The notes under the pieces were generated by a model. The model made no database searches and was not told the DNA's origin. It was given only the letters and a program-made list of their open reading frames with translations. A program made the translations under genes and the position numbers. From Alistipes communis (lineage in GTDB: Bacteria > Bacteroidota > Bacteroidia > Bacteroidales > Rikenellaceae): a stretch of DNA of 64,000 nt. The stretch is taken from positions 682,001-746,000 of the forward strand of contig NZ_AP019735.1 of NCBI RefSeq assembly GCF_006542665.1. The letters are read 5' to 3'. Within the stretch, counting starts at the first letter, position 1. Every line of letters starts with the position of its first letter. This document shows, in pieces, positions 27,376 through 35,234 of the stretch.

Positions 27376-28746
27376 ATGGAATTCCGACCCGTGCGGCTCG
27401 AAGACAAGGCCGCCATCGAACGCTTCACCCGCCCTTCGGGCATCTGCAACTGCGATCTGGCCTTCGCCAACATGTACTGCTGGGAAGGCACCTACCGCAG
27501 CGCATGGTGCGTCGAGGAGGGTTTTCTGCTGATCCGCTTCTACATCGACGGCAGCCATCACATCGGCTACATGCAACCGCTGGGCGAGGGCGATTTCACG
27601 CACCTCATCCCCCGTCTCGAAGCCGACGCCCGCGCCGCGGGACAACCGCTGCGCATCTCGGGACTTACGCCCGAAGGGGCCGCAGCCGTACGCCGCGCCC
27701 ATCCCGAATTCGGCATCTGGCGCAACCGCGACTACGAGGATTACGTCTACCGTGCCGACGACCTGCGCAACCTCACGGGACGGCGCTACCAGCCCAAACG
27801 CAACCATATCAACCGTTTCGAAGCTGCCTACGATTACCGCTACGAGGAACTGACGCCTGCACTCGCCCCCGAATGCATGCGCCTCGAACGCGAATGGCGC
27901 GCCGGCCACGACAGCCATGCGGCCGAGCTGACGGCCGAACAGCGCGCCATGCAACGGGCATTCGACCACTTCGGGGAGCTGGAACTGCGCGGAGGCGCGC
28001 TCTTCGTCGGGGAGAAGCTCGTGGCCTTCACGATCGGATCGGCCATCAACGACGAAGCCTTCTGCATCCACGTCGAGAAGGCCGACACCCGCTACGACGG
28101 CGCCTTCACGATGATAAACCGTCTCTTCGCGCAACACCTGCCGCCGCACTACACCCTCATCGACCGCGAGGAGGATCTGGGACTGGAAGGGCTGCGGCAG
28201 TCGAAACTCTCCTACCACCCCCTTTTCCTGCAACCGAAACTCACGGCGCAACGGCTCACCGAGGAGCAGTTGCAGCTCCGCGCGTTGTGGCTCGCCTGCT
28301 TCCCCGAAGACACGCAGGACGATGTCGAACAGTTTCTGCTGAGCCGCTACGACGAACGGCGATGCCTCGTCGCACGACGCGACGGGCGGATCGCGGCGAT
28401 GCTCCACATCGTGCCGTTCCGCGATACGGCCTACATCTACGCCGTGGCGACGGCGCCCGACTGCCGGCAGCAGGGACTGGCCGGCGGACTGCTGCGCGAA
28501 GCGCTCGACCGCTGCCGCGCCGAAGGATTCCGCTACGCCGCGCTCATCCCCGGCAGCGAGGAGCTGCAACGCTGGTATGCCGGCTTCGGTTTCGCGGGGG
28601 ACTACCCCGCGCGCTTCCGTACGCACGACGACTTCGACTTCGGCACGGGCGACCCTGCGCACGACCGCGCCATGGTACTGCCGCTCACCGGCGAACCCTT
28701 CGCCGGCGAGACGCTCGACCTGAGCGATCTGCCGCAGGAATCATAG
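27376..28746 (+). CDS. DUF2156-like domain fused to a GNAT acetyltransferase
   Basis: A protein of 456 residues with two parts. Residues 1-290 resemble DUF2156, the aminoacyl-transfer fold seen in phosphatidylglycerol lysyltransferases (FTRPSGICNCDLAFANMYCW, RYQPKRNHINRFEAAYDY, DREEDLGLEGLRQSKLSYHP). The C-terminal 160 residues are a GNAT domain with the acetyl-CoA loop VATAPDCRQQGLAGGLL. The protein has no membrane segments. The start at 27,376 was chosen because the frame upstream overlaps the sulfatase gene. The last 6 nt overlap a convergent GNAT gene. Confidence 0.85.
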   Translation: MEFRPVRLEDKAAIERFTRPSGICNCDLAFANMYCWEGTYRSAWCVEEGFLLIRFYIDGSHHIGYMQPLGEGDFTHLIPRLEADARAAGQPLRISGLTPEGAAAVRRAHPEFGIWRNRDYEDYVYRADDLRNLTGRRYQPKRNHINRFEAAYDYRYEELTPALAPECMRLEREWRAGHDSHAAELTAEQRAMQRAFDHFGELELRGGALFVGEKLVAFTIGSAINDEAFCIHVEKADTRYDGAFTMINRLFAQHLPPHYTLIDREEDLGLEGLRQSKLSYHPLFLQPKLTAQRLTEEQLQLRALWLACFPEDTQDDVEQFLLSRYDERRCLVARRDGRIAAMLHIVPFRDTAYIYAVATAPDCRQQGLAGGLLREALDRCRAEGFRYAALIPGSEELQRWYAGFGFAGDYPARFRTHDDFDFGTGDPAHDRAMVLPLTGEPFAGETLDLSDLPQES

Positions 28747-29172
28747 ATCGAGCCGGAAACAATCCGTCTCGTAGCGCACGAACCCCATTCGTTCATAGAG
28801 CCGGTGGGACGCCCTGCGCGTCGCATTCGAGGTGAGCATCACTCGTGCGACGCCCTCGCGGCGCGCCAACGCCAGCGCTTCGCGTACCAGCGCCTCGCCG
28901 ATGCCGCGACCGCGCGTCGCCGCATCCACCACCACGTCCTCGATCCACGCCTTGCGCCCCGAAGGGACGTCGTAAAGGGCCACGCTGAGCAACCCGACGA
29001 TCCGGCCGTCCTCCGCTGCGGCGACCAGCTGACGGGTCGCAGGCGAGGCGACGATCCGTGCGACAGCCTCCCGGTCGGGTGCCGTCATCCGTTCCGACAG
29101 CTGCGGCAGCAGCCGCGCAAAGGCCTCCGCCAACAGGTCGGAGGGTTCGGTCGCTTCGTAAATCCGTATCAT
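28741..29172 (-). CDS. GNAT-family N-acetyltransferase
   Basis: A protein of 143 residues starting at the ATG at 29,172 (MIRIYEATEPSDLLAEAF). The GNAT fold is clear: IEDVVVDAATRGRGIGEALV holds the acetyl-CoA pyrophosphate loop (RGRGIG), followed by VARVMLTSNATRRASHRLYERMGF, the typical last strand and helix. The acceptor is unknown. It overlaps the convergent DUF2156-GNAT gene by 6 nt at the 3' ends. Confidence 0.9.
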   Translation of the reverse strand: MIRIYEATEPSDLLAEAFARLLPQLSERMTAPDREAVARIVASPATRQLVAAAEDGRIVGLLSVALYDVPSGRKAWIEDVVVDAATRGRGIGEALVREALALARREGVARVMLTSNATRRASHRLYERMGFVRYETDCFRLDL

Positions 29173-29255
29173 AAACTCGTTCGTTTTCCCCCGCAAGATA
29201 CGAAAATCGGGCGGACTTTTCGGCAAGTCCGCCCGATCCGCTCCGCTCATGCGGG

Positions 29256-30611
29256 CTAAATTCCGAAAAGAAACACTTCGAGCATGTAGACCCCGATGCC
29301 GGCCAGATAACCGACGAAGGCCATCAGCGAAATCTTCTTGAAATACCATACGAAGTTGATGTTTTCCAGGCCCATCGCCACCACGCCGGCCGCCGAGCCG
29401 ATGATGAGCAGGCTGCCGCCCACACCGGCGCAGTAGGCCAGCAGATGCCAGAAAACACCGTCCTGCACGAACATCGCGGCATAGGTCGGATCGGCGCTCG
29501 CCGCCACGGCCGCCGCATCAGGAATCGGATACATGCCCATCGACGCCGCCACGAGCGGCACGTTGTCGACCACCGACGAAAGGATGCCGATCAACGTATT
29601 GATCGCATAGACGTTGTGCAGGTGTTCGTTGAGTCCCGTGGCGAAACCCGACAGGATGCCCGCGCTTTCGAGCGCTGCCACGGCCATCAGGATACCGAGG
29701 AAGAAGAGGATCGTCGACATGTCGATGTGTTTGAGCACCTTCGCCACGCGGCATTTGATCGACTCCTCGATGTTGCGCTTGCGGCGGTACATCAGCTCGG
29801 TGAAGACCCACATGATGCCCAGCGCCGTGACCATTCCCATGTAGGGCGGCAGGTGCGTCACGCTCTTGAAGACCGGAACGGCCACCAGCAGGGCGCAGCC
29901 CAGGAAGAGGATCGCGCGGCTCTCGCCGTCGGAGATATAATCGGGCTGCGACGACCCTGCATCGGCCGGATCGGTTTCAGGAAGCGACCCTTTGAGCCAG
30001 CGCGAAGCGATGACCAGAGGGATGACGAGCGACACGAGGCAGGGCAGCAGGAGGCTCTCGATGAGTTTGGCCGACGAGACGTTGCCCTTCATCCAGAGCA
30101 TGATCGTCGTCACGTCGCCGATGGGCGAACACGCGCCGCCGCTGTTGGCCGCAATGACAATCACCGAGGCGAAGAGCATCCGCTCCTTGGTCGTGGGGAC
30201 GATCTTGCGCAGAAGCATCACCATGATGATCGTCGTGGTCATGTTGTCGAGCAGCGCCGACATGAAGAAGGTGAGCAGCGCCACCAGCCACAGCAGACGC
30301 ACCTTGCGCCGCGTGGTGATGCGCCGCGTGATGAACTCGAACCCTCCGTGGAAGTCGATCAGGTCGACGATCGTCATCGCTCCGATCAGGAAGACGAGGA
30401 TTTCGCACGTCGATCCCAGATGCCGCAGGATCTCGTCGCTCACGGTCGTCTGGGTGAGACCGGGCAGGGCGGAGGGGTATTCCAGACTGAAAATACTCCA
30501 AAGAATACCGCACATCAGCAGGGCGATGGCCGATTTATTGATTCCCGTTTTGTGTTCGAAGGCGATGAAGGCATAGCCTACGACAAACAGGATGAGCATG
30601 GTTGTAATCAT
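29256..30611 (-). CDS. nhaD: NhaD-type Na+/H+ antiporter
   Basis: An inner-membrane antiporter of the ion-transporter superfamily that expels Na+ (or Li+) in exchange for H+. The 451 residues contain about 12 hydrophobic segments. Diagnostic blocks are FLIGAMTIVDLIDFHGGFEF, FFMSALLDNMTTTIIMVML, AANSGGACSPIGDVTTIMLW and FFLGILMAVAALESAG. The length and the paired LDNMTT and PIGDVTT motifs are typical of NhaD in Bacteroidota. It appears to be a single-gene unit. Confidence 0.94.
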   Translation of the reverse strand: MITTMLILFVVGYAFIAFEHKTGINKSAIALLMCGILWSIFSLEYPSALPGLTQTTVSDEILRHLGSTCEILVFLIGAMTIVDLIDFHGGFEFITRRITTRRKVRLLWLVALLTFFMSALLDNMTTTIIMVMLLRKIVPTTKERMLFASVIVIAANSGGACSPIGDVTTIMLWMKGNVSSAKLIESLLLPCLVSLVIPLVIASRWLKGSLPETDPADAGSSQPDYISDGESRAILFLGCALLVAVPVFKSVTHLPPYMGMVTALGIMWVFTELMYRRKRNIEESIKCRVAKVLKHIDMSTILFFLGILMAVAALESAGILSGFATGLNEHLHNVYAINTLIGILSSVVDNVPLVAASMGMYPIPDAAAVAASADPTYAAMFVQDGVFWHLLAYCAGVGGSLLIIGSAAGVVAMGLENINFVWYFKKISLMAFVGYLAGIGVYMLEVFLFGI

Positions 30612-30849
30612 AATTACTCGATCGCTTTAAATCCGTTTATTTACAAGAGATGTTTTCTGCACCCGGAAGAGCCTGCCGACAATGCGGTCCTCCTGATCGA
30701 AAACGAAAATTTTCCTTCTTTATTTTCCGCATTCGGCACAATTCGGGCAGTTTCGGCACCCGCCGGTCGAAAACGGTCGGAAAGATTGCGCAACGGCAAA
30801 TTGCGCGCCGGCGGGAAGAACCCTCGACCGGCAGGGGTCGGAGCATCCG

Positions 30850-31215
30850 CTAAATCCGGATTTTCCGCAGCAGGAGAATCAGATCCGCGTCGCCGGGCAC
30901 ACGCCGTTCGACCGCCGACAGGACATATGAGGCATCCTGTCCCCACCCGCCGGACGCTCCGTCGCGGGACGGAAAGTCCCGGCCGAGATCCTGCATCCGG
31001 TCGAATGCGGACGTATCGCCCGCCTCCAAACTCAACCGCACCAACAGCGCCCGCAGACCGTAGGCGTCGGCCACGCGCACCGGCACCTGCCGTGTCAGTT
31101 CGCTCGGAGCGGGCAGCGGCGTCTCCCCGTCGGATGCGACGCACCGCGCATCGGCCGCGAGCAGCACCCACAGCACGCCGGCAAGCACACAACCGAAGAT
31201 CGTCCGAAGTTTCAT
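30850..31215 (-). CDS. Small exported protein of unknown function
   Basis: A protein of 121 residues from the ATG at 31,215, with a signal peptide (MKLRTIFGCVLAGVLWVLLAADARC). The mature part is charged and helical, with repeated Leu (DAYGLRALLVRLSLEAGDTS and DLILLLRKIRI). A perfect -7 box lies 21 nt upstream, which supports this start over the longer frame from 31,266. No family is recognised. Between its stop and nhaD (30,612-30,849) I see no gene and no clear terminator. Confidence 0.6.
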   Translation of the reverse strand: MKLRTIFGCVLAGVLWVLLAADARCVASDGETPLPAPSELTRQVPVRVADAYGLRALLVRLSLEAGDTSAFDRMQDLGRDFPSRDGASGGWGQDASYVLSAVERRVPGDADLILLLRKIRI

Positions 31216-31235
31216 TTTTCCAACCGAAATTGCGT

Positions 31236-31243
31236 CAAAGGTA
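31236..31243 (-). promoter_or_regulatory. -7 box for the small exported protein
   Basis: Reads TACCTTTG on the minus strand, a perfect TAnnTTTG, 21 nt before the ATG at 31,215. Confidence 0.6.
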
Positions 31244-31307
31244 GGCTTTTTCCGCCGAACGGCCAAATTCCGATCCGGCGGCCGGCGGATAATTGCACGA
31301 TATTTTC

Positions 31308-31389
31308 TATCTTTGACTGCGTCTTAGATACTCCGCCTCGGCAAAATGCAAATAAATTTGCTTTTGCCCGCGGCTTATTCGTATCTTTG
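31308..31389 (+). repeat. Promoter-bearing dispersed repeat (one full and one partial copy)
   Basis: A first TATCTTTG at 31,308-31,315 is followed by GACTGCGTCTTAGATACTCC, the hairpin region GCAAATAAATTTGC, GCGGCTTATTCGTA and a second TATCTTTG at 31,382-31,389. The same GACTTCGTCTTAGATACT spacer occurs at 18,350. The distal box lies 107 nt before the antiporter ATG. Confidence 0.75.
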
Positions 31390-31496
31390 CCATGCGGAAT
31401 TTCCGTCCGGACAGACGACGTTCCGACAGATCGGACCGACCCGATTTCAGTTCGACCGCCCGTCTTTACCGACGAATCGTACAACATCGACTCATT

Positions 31497-32450
31497 ATGG
31501 AATACCTCTACCTCCTCGCAGGACTCGTTCTCATACTGGCCGGAGCCAACTACCTCACCGACGGATCGGTGGCGCTGGCCGAACGTTTCCGCGTACCGGG
31601 TTTCCTGATCGGACTGACGATCGTAGCCGTCGGCACCTCGACGCCCGAACTGGTCGTGAGTTTCCTTTCGGCCCTCGAAGGGCAGGGCGACATGGCCGTG
31701 GGCAACGTCGTGGGATCGAACCTCTTCAACGTCTTCATCATTCTGGGCGTCTGCGCCCTGATCCGCCCGCTGCCGCTCACGCGGCAGAACATCCGGCGCG
31801 ACCTGCCCGTCGGCGTCGCGGCGTCGCTGGTGCTCTGCGCCGTGCTGGCCGACGAGGTGCTCGACCCGACGCATCCGGCACGCATCGGCCGCATCGAGGG
31901 ACTCGCGATGCTGCTGCTCTATGTACTGAGCGTCTGGACGGCCGCCCGTGCAGCCCGCAGGGAGCAGCCGGCCGAAGAGACGCCCGCCGCACGGCCGATA
32001 GCCGGCTGGCTCATGGCGCTGATGATCGTCGGGGGACTGGCGGCGTTGGTCTTCGGCGGCGAAATCTTCCTCCACAACGCCGTGGCCATCGCCCGCAAGC
32101 TGGGCGTCAGCGAGTCGGTGATCGCCATTACGCTCGTGGCGGGCGGCACGTCGCTGCCCGAACTGGCCTCGTCGGTCGTCTCGGTCGTCAAGGGCCGGCC
32201 CGACATCGCGCTGGGCAACGTCGTGGGATCGAACATCGCCAACATCCTGCTCATCCTGGGGCTCTGCTCCACCGTCGTCCCGCTCACGCCGGGCGGCATC
32301 GACGCCGTGACGCTGGGTGCCGTCGTCCTCAGTTCGCTGCTCCTCTTCGCCGCCGCCTTCACCTTCCGCCGCCGTGCACTCGACCGTTGGGAAGGGGTGC
32401 TCTTCCTCGCTATTTACGGCGCCTACCTCTGGTGGCTGCTGGCCAAATAA
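31497..32450 (+). CDS. Calcium/sodium antiporter (CaCA family)
   Basis: An inner-membrane cation exchanger of 317 residues with ten to eleven helices. The two alpha-repeats are plain: IVAVGTSTPELVVSF with GNVVGSNLFNVFIILG in the first half, and LVAGGTSLPELASSV with GNVVGSNIANILLILG in the second half. The acidic residues of both PEL motifs, needed for Ca2+ binding, are kept. This resembles the YrbG/CaxA group. The ATG at 31,497 was chosen because residues encoded upstream are Arg-rich and not membrane-like. uvrC starts 8 nt after the stop. Confidence 0.93.
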   Translation: MEYLYLLAGLVLILAGANYLTDGSVALAERFRVPGFLIGLTIVAVGTSTPELVVSFLSALEGQGDMAVGNVVGSNLFNVFIILGVCALIRPLPLTRQNIRRDLPVGVAASLVLCAVLADEVLDPTHPARIGRIEGLAMLLLYVLSVWTAARAARREQPAEETPAARPIAGWLMALMIVGGLAALVFGGEIFLHNAVAIARKLGVSESVIAITLVAGGTSLPELASSVVSVVKGRPDIALGNVVGSNIANILLILGLCSTVVPLTPGGIDAVTLGAVVLSSLLLFAAAFTFRRRALDRWEGVLFLAIYGAYLWWLLAK

Positions 32451-32458
32451 CCGCCGCG

Positions 32459-34279
32459 ATGACTCCCTCCGACCGCAATCCGCTCAAAGAGCAGGTAGCG
32501 CTGCTGCCGCTCGAACCGGGGGTGTACCAATTCCTCGACCGGACGGGTACGGTCATCTACGTCGGCAAGGCCAAGAGCCTGCGCAAGCGCGTCTCCTCCT
32601 ATTTCATGCAGAACAAGGAGCATCCCCCCAAGGTGCGGGTGCTGGTGCGCCAGATCGCCGAGATCCGCCACATCGTCGTCGACAGCGAAACCGACGCCCT
32701 GCTGCTCGAAAATTCGCTCATCAAGGAGCTGCAACCCCGCTACAACATCCTGCTCAAAGACGACAAGACCTACCCGTGGATCGTCGTGCGCCGCGAGAAC
32801 TTCCCCCGCATCCAGTCCACGCGCCAGTTGCAGCGCGACGGCTCGCAATACTTCGGGCCCTACTCGTCGGTGACGATGCAGCACAGCATCCTGGAATTCA
32901 TCCGCGAGGTGATCCCGCTGCGCACCTGCTCGCTCAATCTCGCTCCCGAAGCGATCGCGCGCGGCCGGTACACCGTCTGCCTGCAATACCACCTGGGCAA
33001 CTGCAAGGGGCCGTGCATCGGCGCGCAGAGCGCCGAGGAGTACCGGCAACTGCTCGACATGGCCGTCTCGGTGCTCAAAGGCGACTTGCGCCCCGTGCGC
33101 GCCTACCTCGAAGGGGAGATGCGCCGCGCGGCCGAGGCGTTGCAGTTCGAGACGGCGCAGCGTTACAAATCGCGGCTCGCTGCATTGGAGAACTATTCGG
33201 CCCGTTCGGTCATCGTCAGCGCCCGCATCGTCGACGTCGACGTCTTCTCGCTCGTCGAGGACGACGATGCCGCCTACTGCAACTTCCTGCGCATCCGCAA
33301 CGGTTCGATCACGGCCGTCTCGACCGTGCGGCTCACGCCGGGCGTCGATACCGACCGCGCGCAAATGCTGACGCTGGCCATTCAGCACGTCGTCGAGCAG
33401 ATCGCCGGCGGCGAACTGGCGCGCGAAGTGATCGTCCCCTTCCTGCCGTCGGCTACGATGCTCTTCGACGGGGTGACCTTCACCGTACCCAGGCGGGGCG
33501 AAAAACTCGACCTGCTGGCTTTCTCCGAGCGCAGCGCCCGCATCTACCGCGCCGAGCAGCTCAAAAACATGGAGATCAAGAATCCCGAACGCCATACCGA
33601 ACGGCTGATGAACGCCATGCAGAGGGAGCTGCGGCTGCCGCGGCAGCCGCGCCACATCGAGTGTTTCGACAACTCGAACCTGCAAGGAACGAACCCCGTC
33701 GCCTCGTGCGTGGTCTTCCGCGACGGCCGCCCCTCGCGCAAGGAGTACCGCCATTTCAACATCAAGACCGTCGTCGGAGCCGACGACTTCGCCTCGATGC
33801 GCGAGATCGTCTTCCGCCGCTACACGCGCCTCATGGCCGAGGGACAGGAGCTGCCCGACCTGGTGATCGTCGACGGCGGCAAGGGACAGCTCTCGAACGC
33901 CTATGCCGTCCTGTGCGAACTGGGACTCGAAAAACAGGTTCCGATCGTGGGACTGGCCAAACGGCTCGAAGAGATCTACTACCCGGGCGATCCGATGCCC
34001 TACTACCTCAGCCGCACGGGCGAACCGCTCAAAGTGGTGTGCCATATCCGCGACGAGGCGCACCGCTTCGGCATCACCTTCCACCGCCAGAAACGCAGCA
34101 ACGACTTTCTCAGAAGCGAACTCAAAGGCATCGCCGGTATCGGCCCCCGCACAGTCGAGACGCTGCTCGGGCATTTCCGCACCGTCGCACGCATCCGCAA
34201 CGCCTCCGACGAGGAACTCATCGAGCTGATCGGTGCGGCCAGGACGCAACGCCTGCGCAAGCACTTCGCATCCTCCTGA
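32459..34279 (+). CDS. uvrC: Excinuclease ABC subunit C
   Basis: The nuclease that makes both cuts in nucleotide excision repair after UvrB loads. The 606 residues have the GIY-YIG domain (LEPGVYQFLDRTGTVIYVG), a Cys-bearing segment (RYTVCLQYHLGNCKGPCIG), a UvrB-binding helix pair (AAEALQFETAQRYKSRLAAL), the RNase H-like 5' incision domain (IECFDNSNLQGTNPVASCVV and LVIVDGGKGQLSNA) and the C-terminal helix-hairpin-helix (LKGIAGIGPRTVETLLGHF). The length is normal. The long upstream open frame belongs to the antiporter region and is not used. Confidence 0.97.
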   Translation: MTPSDRNPLKEQVALLPLEPGVYQFLDRTGTVIYVGKAKSLRKRVSSYFMQNKEHPPKVRVLVRQIAEIRHIVVDSETDALLLENSLIKELQPRYNILLKDDKTYPWIVVRRENFPRIQSTRQLQRDGSQYFGPYSSVTMQHSILEFIREVIPLRTCSLNLAPEAIARGRYTVCLQYHLGNCKGPCIGAQSAEEYRQLLDMAVSVLKGDLRPVRAYLEGEMRRAAEALQFETAQRYKSRLAALENYSARSVIVSARIVDVDVFSLVEDDDAAYCNFLRIRNGSITAVSTVRLTPGVDTDRAQMLTLAIQHVVEQIAGGELAREVIVPFLPSATMLFDGVTFTVPRRGEKLDLLAFSERSARIYRAEQLKNMEIKNPERHTERLMNAMQRELRLPRQPRHIECFDNSNLQGTNPVASCVVFRDGRPSRKEYRHFNIKTVVGADDFASMREIVFRRYTRLMAEGQELPDLVIVDGGKGQLSNAYAVLCELGLEKQVPIVGLAKRLEEIYYPGDPMPYYLSRTGEPLKVVCHIRDEAHRFGITFHRQKRSNDFLRSELKGIAGIGPRTVETLLGHFRTVARIRNASDEELIELIGAARTQRLRKHFASS

Positions 34280-34450
34280 CCGTCCGCCGGCAATCCTCCG
34301 AGGCCGCACGACATCTCCGCCACTCTCAGCCTGTATGCGGAAAGCACCGCCGAACGCCCCTTATCGACGCAATACGACACCTCCGTATACCTGCGATGCG
34401 GCCGTAACGACTGCGGAAAAACCGCGACAGCCATTTTTATCGGTTCAGAA

Positions 34451-34481
34451 TTTGCAAATTGAGAATAAATCCCTACATTTG
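34451..34481 (+). promoter_or_regulatory. Promoter of tRNA-Leu
   Basis: TTTG at 34,451-34,454 and TACATTTG at 34,474-34,481 with 19 nt between them, the ideal layout for the Bacteroidota housekeeping sigma factor. The tRNA starts 32 nt after the -7 box. Confidence 0.85.
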
Positions 34482-34513
34482 CACACCCGATTCTTTCACG
34501 AAAGAACGGCCTT

Positions 34514-34600
34514 GCCCGGATGGCGGAATCGGTAGACGCGTTGGTCTCAAACACCAATGATAGCAATATCGTGCCGGTTCGACCCCGGCTCCGGGTACCA
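34514..34600 (+). tRNA. tRNA-Leu (anticodon CAA)
   Basis: An 87-nt type II tRNA. Acceptor arms GCCCGGA and TCCGGGT pair; the D-loop has GGCGGAATCGGTAGACGCG; the anticodon stem TTGGT/ACCAA holds the loop CTCAAAC with anticodon CAA; the T arm has GGTTCGACC. The discriminator A and an encoded CCA follow. The last 13 bases before the CA end are the attachment core of the integrated element, so the present 3' end, CCA and terminator are probably supplied by the element. Confidence 0.97.
34586..34598 (+). other. attL core of the integrative element
   Basis: The 13-bp string CGGCTCCGGGTAC lies in the T-arm and acceptor end of tRNA-Leu and recurs at 58,053-58,065. This is the usual target of tyrosine integrases. 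Confidence 0.85.
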
Positions 34601-34602
34601 GT

Positions 34603-34650
34603 AAAATCGCTTAATCTGTTGATAAACAAGGATTAAGCGATTTTATTTTT
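34603..34650 (+). terminator. Element-borne terminator after tRNA-Leu
   Basis: A perfect 14-bp stem (AAAATCGCTTAATC and its complement) with a 14-nt loop, followed by a T-rich run. It starts 3 nt after the tRNA CCA and replaces the native terminator, now at 58,071. Confidence 0.88.
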
Positions 34651-34655
34651 CCGGA

Positions 34656-34687
34656 TTTTCCCCACATTTTCCCCACACGTGCTGAAA
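34656..34687 (+). repeat. 31-bp terminal direct repeat, left copy
   Basis: Contains TTTCCCCACATTTTCCCCAC followed by ACGTGCTGAAA, which matches the copy at 57,893-57,923 with one mismatch, in the same orientation. It contains an internal tandem TTTTCCCCACA. Candidate integrase arm-binding site, 58 nt inside attL. Confidence 0.75.
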
Positions 34688-34755
34688 TGTTCGTTAAATC
34701 TAGTTTTGATAGTTGATAATATGGAATAATAGTTGGCTTAATCTATTCTATGCTT

Positions 34756-35229
34756 TCACATGAATTTTGATAATTTTATATTGTCAAATTTGAAGTCTCC
34801 AAAATCATATTTATCCTCATTGTTATCAGGGAGCATGAAGATTTCCCGTCCTGGGAGAATATTCAAAATCTGTTCATCTGATAATGTACGAAACTGAGTG
34901 CGAATACGCTTAAAGAAACTCACCTCTGAATATTCAATATTCTTGTCTGCTTCAATGATAGATATTGCTAATCTAATTATTTCTAATTTCTCATTTTCTG
35001 ATAATGTATCGTTGGCAAGCTCGTCTATATATGCCACTAAGAAATGCGCCCCACTTCTATTTATGGCGTTAATATAAATATTGAGAGTTTGCTCAATATC
35101 TATATCGGCAAATAAGTCAGGGTGAGCAGCAACATATTCTTTTATTAATTCTATTTCTTCTGTGGCGATATCTCCATCGCATGCCATGCAGCAAAAAGCT
35201 GTTTTCAAATATAATTCATTCGTTTTCAT
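34756..35229 (-). CDS. TerB-like protein
   Basis: A cytoplasmic all-helical protein of 157 residues. The start YLKTAFCCMACDGDIATEEI followed by LIKEYV resembles the opening of TerB-type domains, with the acidic metal-binding pattern DGxIxxxE; a second half repeats the theme in LAISIIEADKNIEYSEVSFF. The C-terminus (DFGDFKFDNIKLSKF) is unusual. It is the last gene of the five-gene operon, 5 nt after the kinase-AAA gene. TerB domains occur in tellurite-resistance-type stress operons and in predicted conflict systems, where they are thought to sense or scaffold at the membrane. The TerB call is motif-based and moderate. Confidence 0.7.
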   Translation of the reverse strand: MKTNELYLKTAFCCMACDGDIATEEIELIKEYVAAHPDLFADIDIEQTLNIYINAINRSGAHFLVAYIDELANDTLSENEKLEIIRLAISIIEADKNIEYSEVSFFKRIRTQFRTLSDEQILNILPGREIFMLPDNNEDKYDFGDFKFDNIKLSKFM

Positions 35230-35234
35230 ATGTG

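Noticed and set aside
24486..27491. Minus-strand frame of 1001 codons
   Set aside because: Antisense to nadC and the LTA-synthase-like gene, both well supported.
34756..35229. Tellurite resistance function
   Set aside because: Only a TerB-like protein is present; there is no TerC, TerD/E or TerZ gene, so a metal-resistance operon is not supported.
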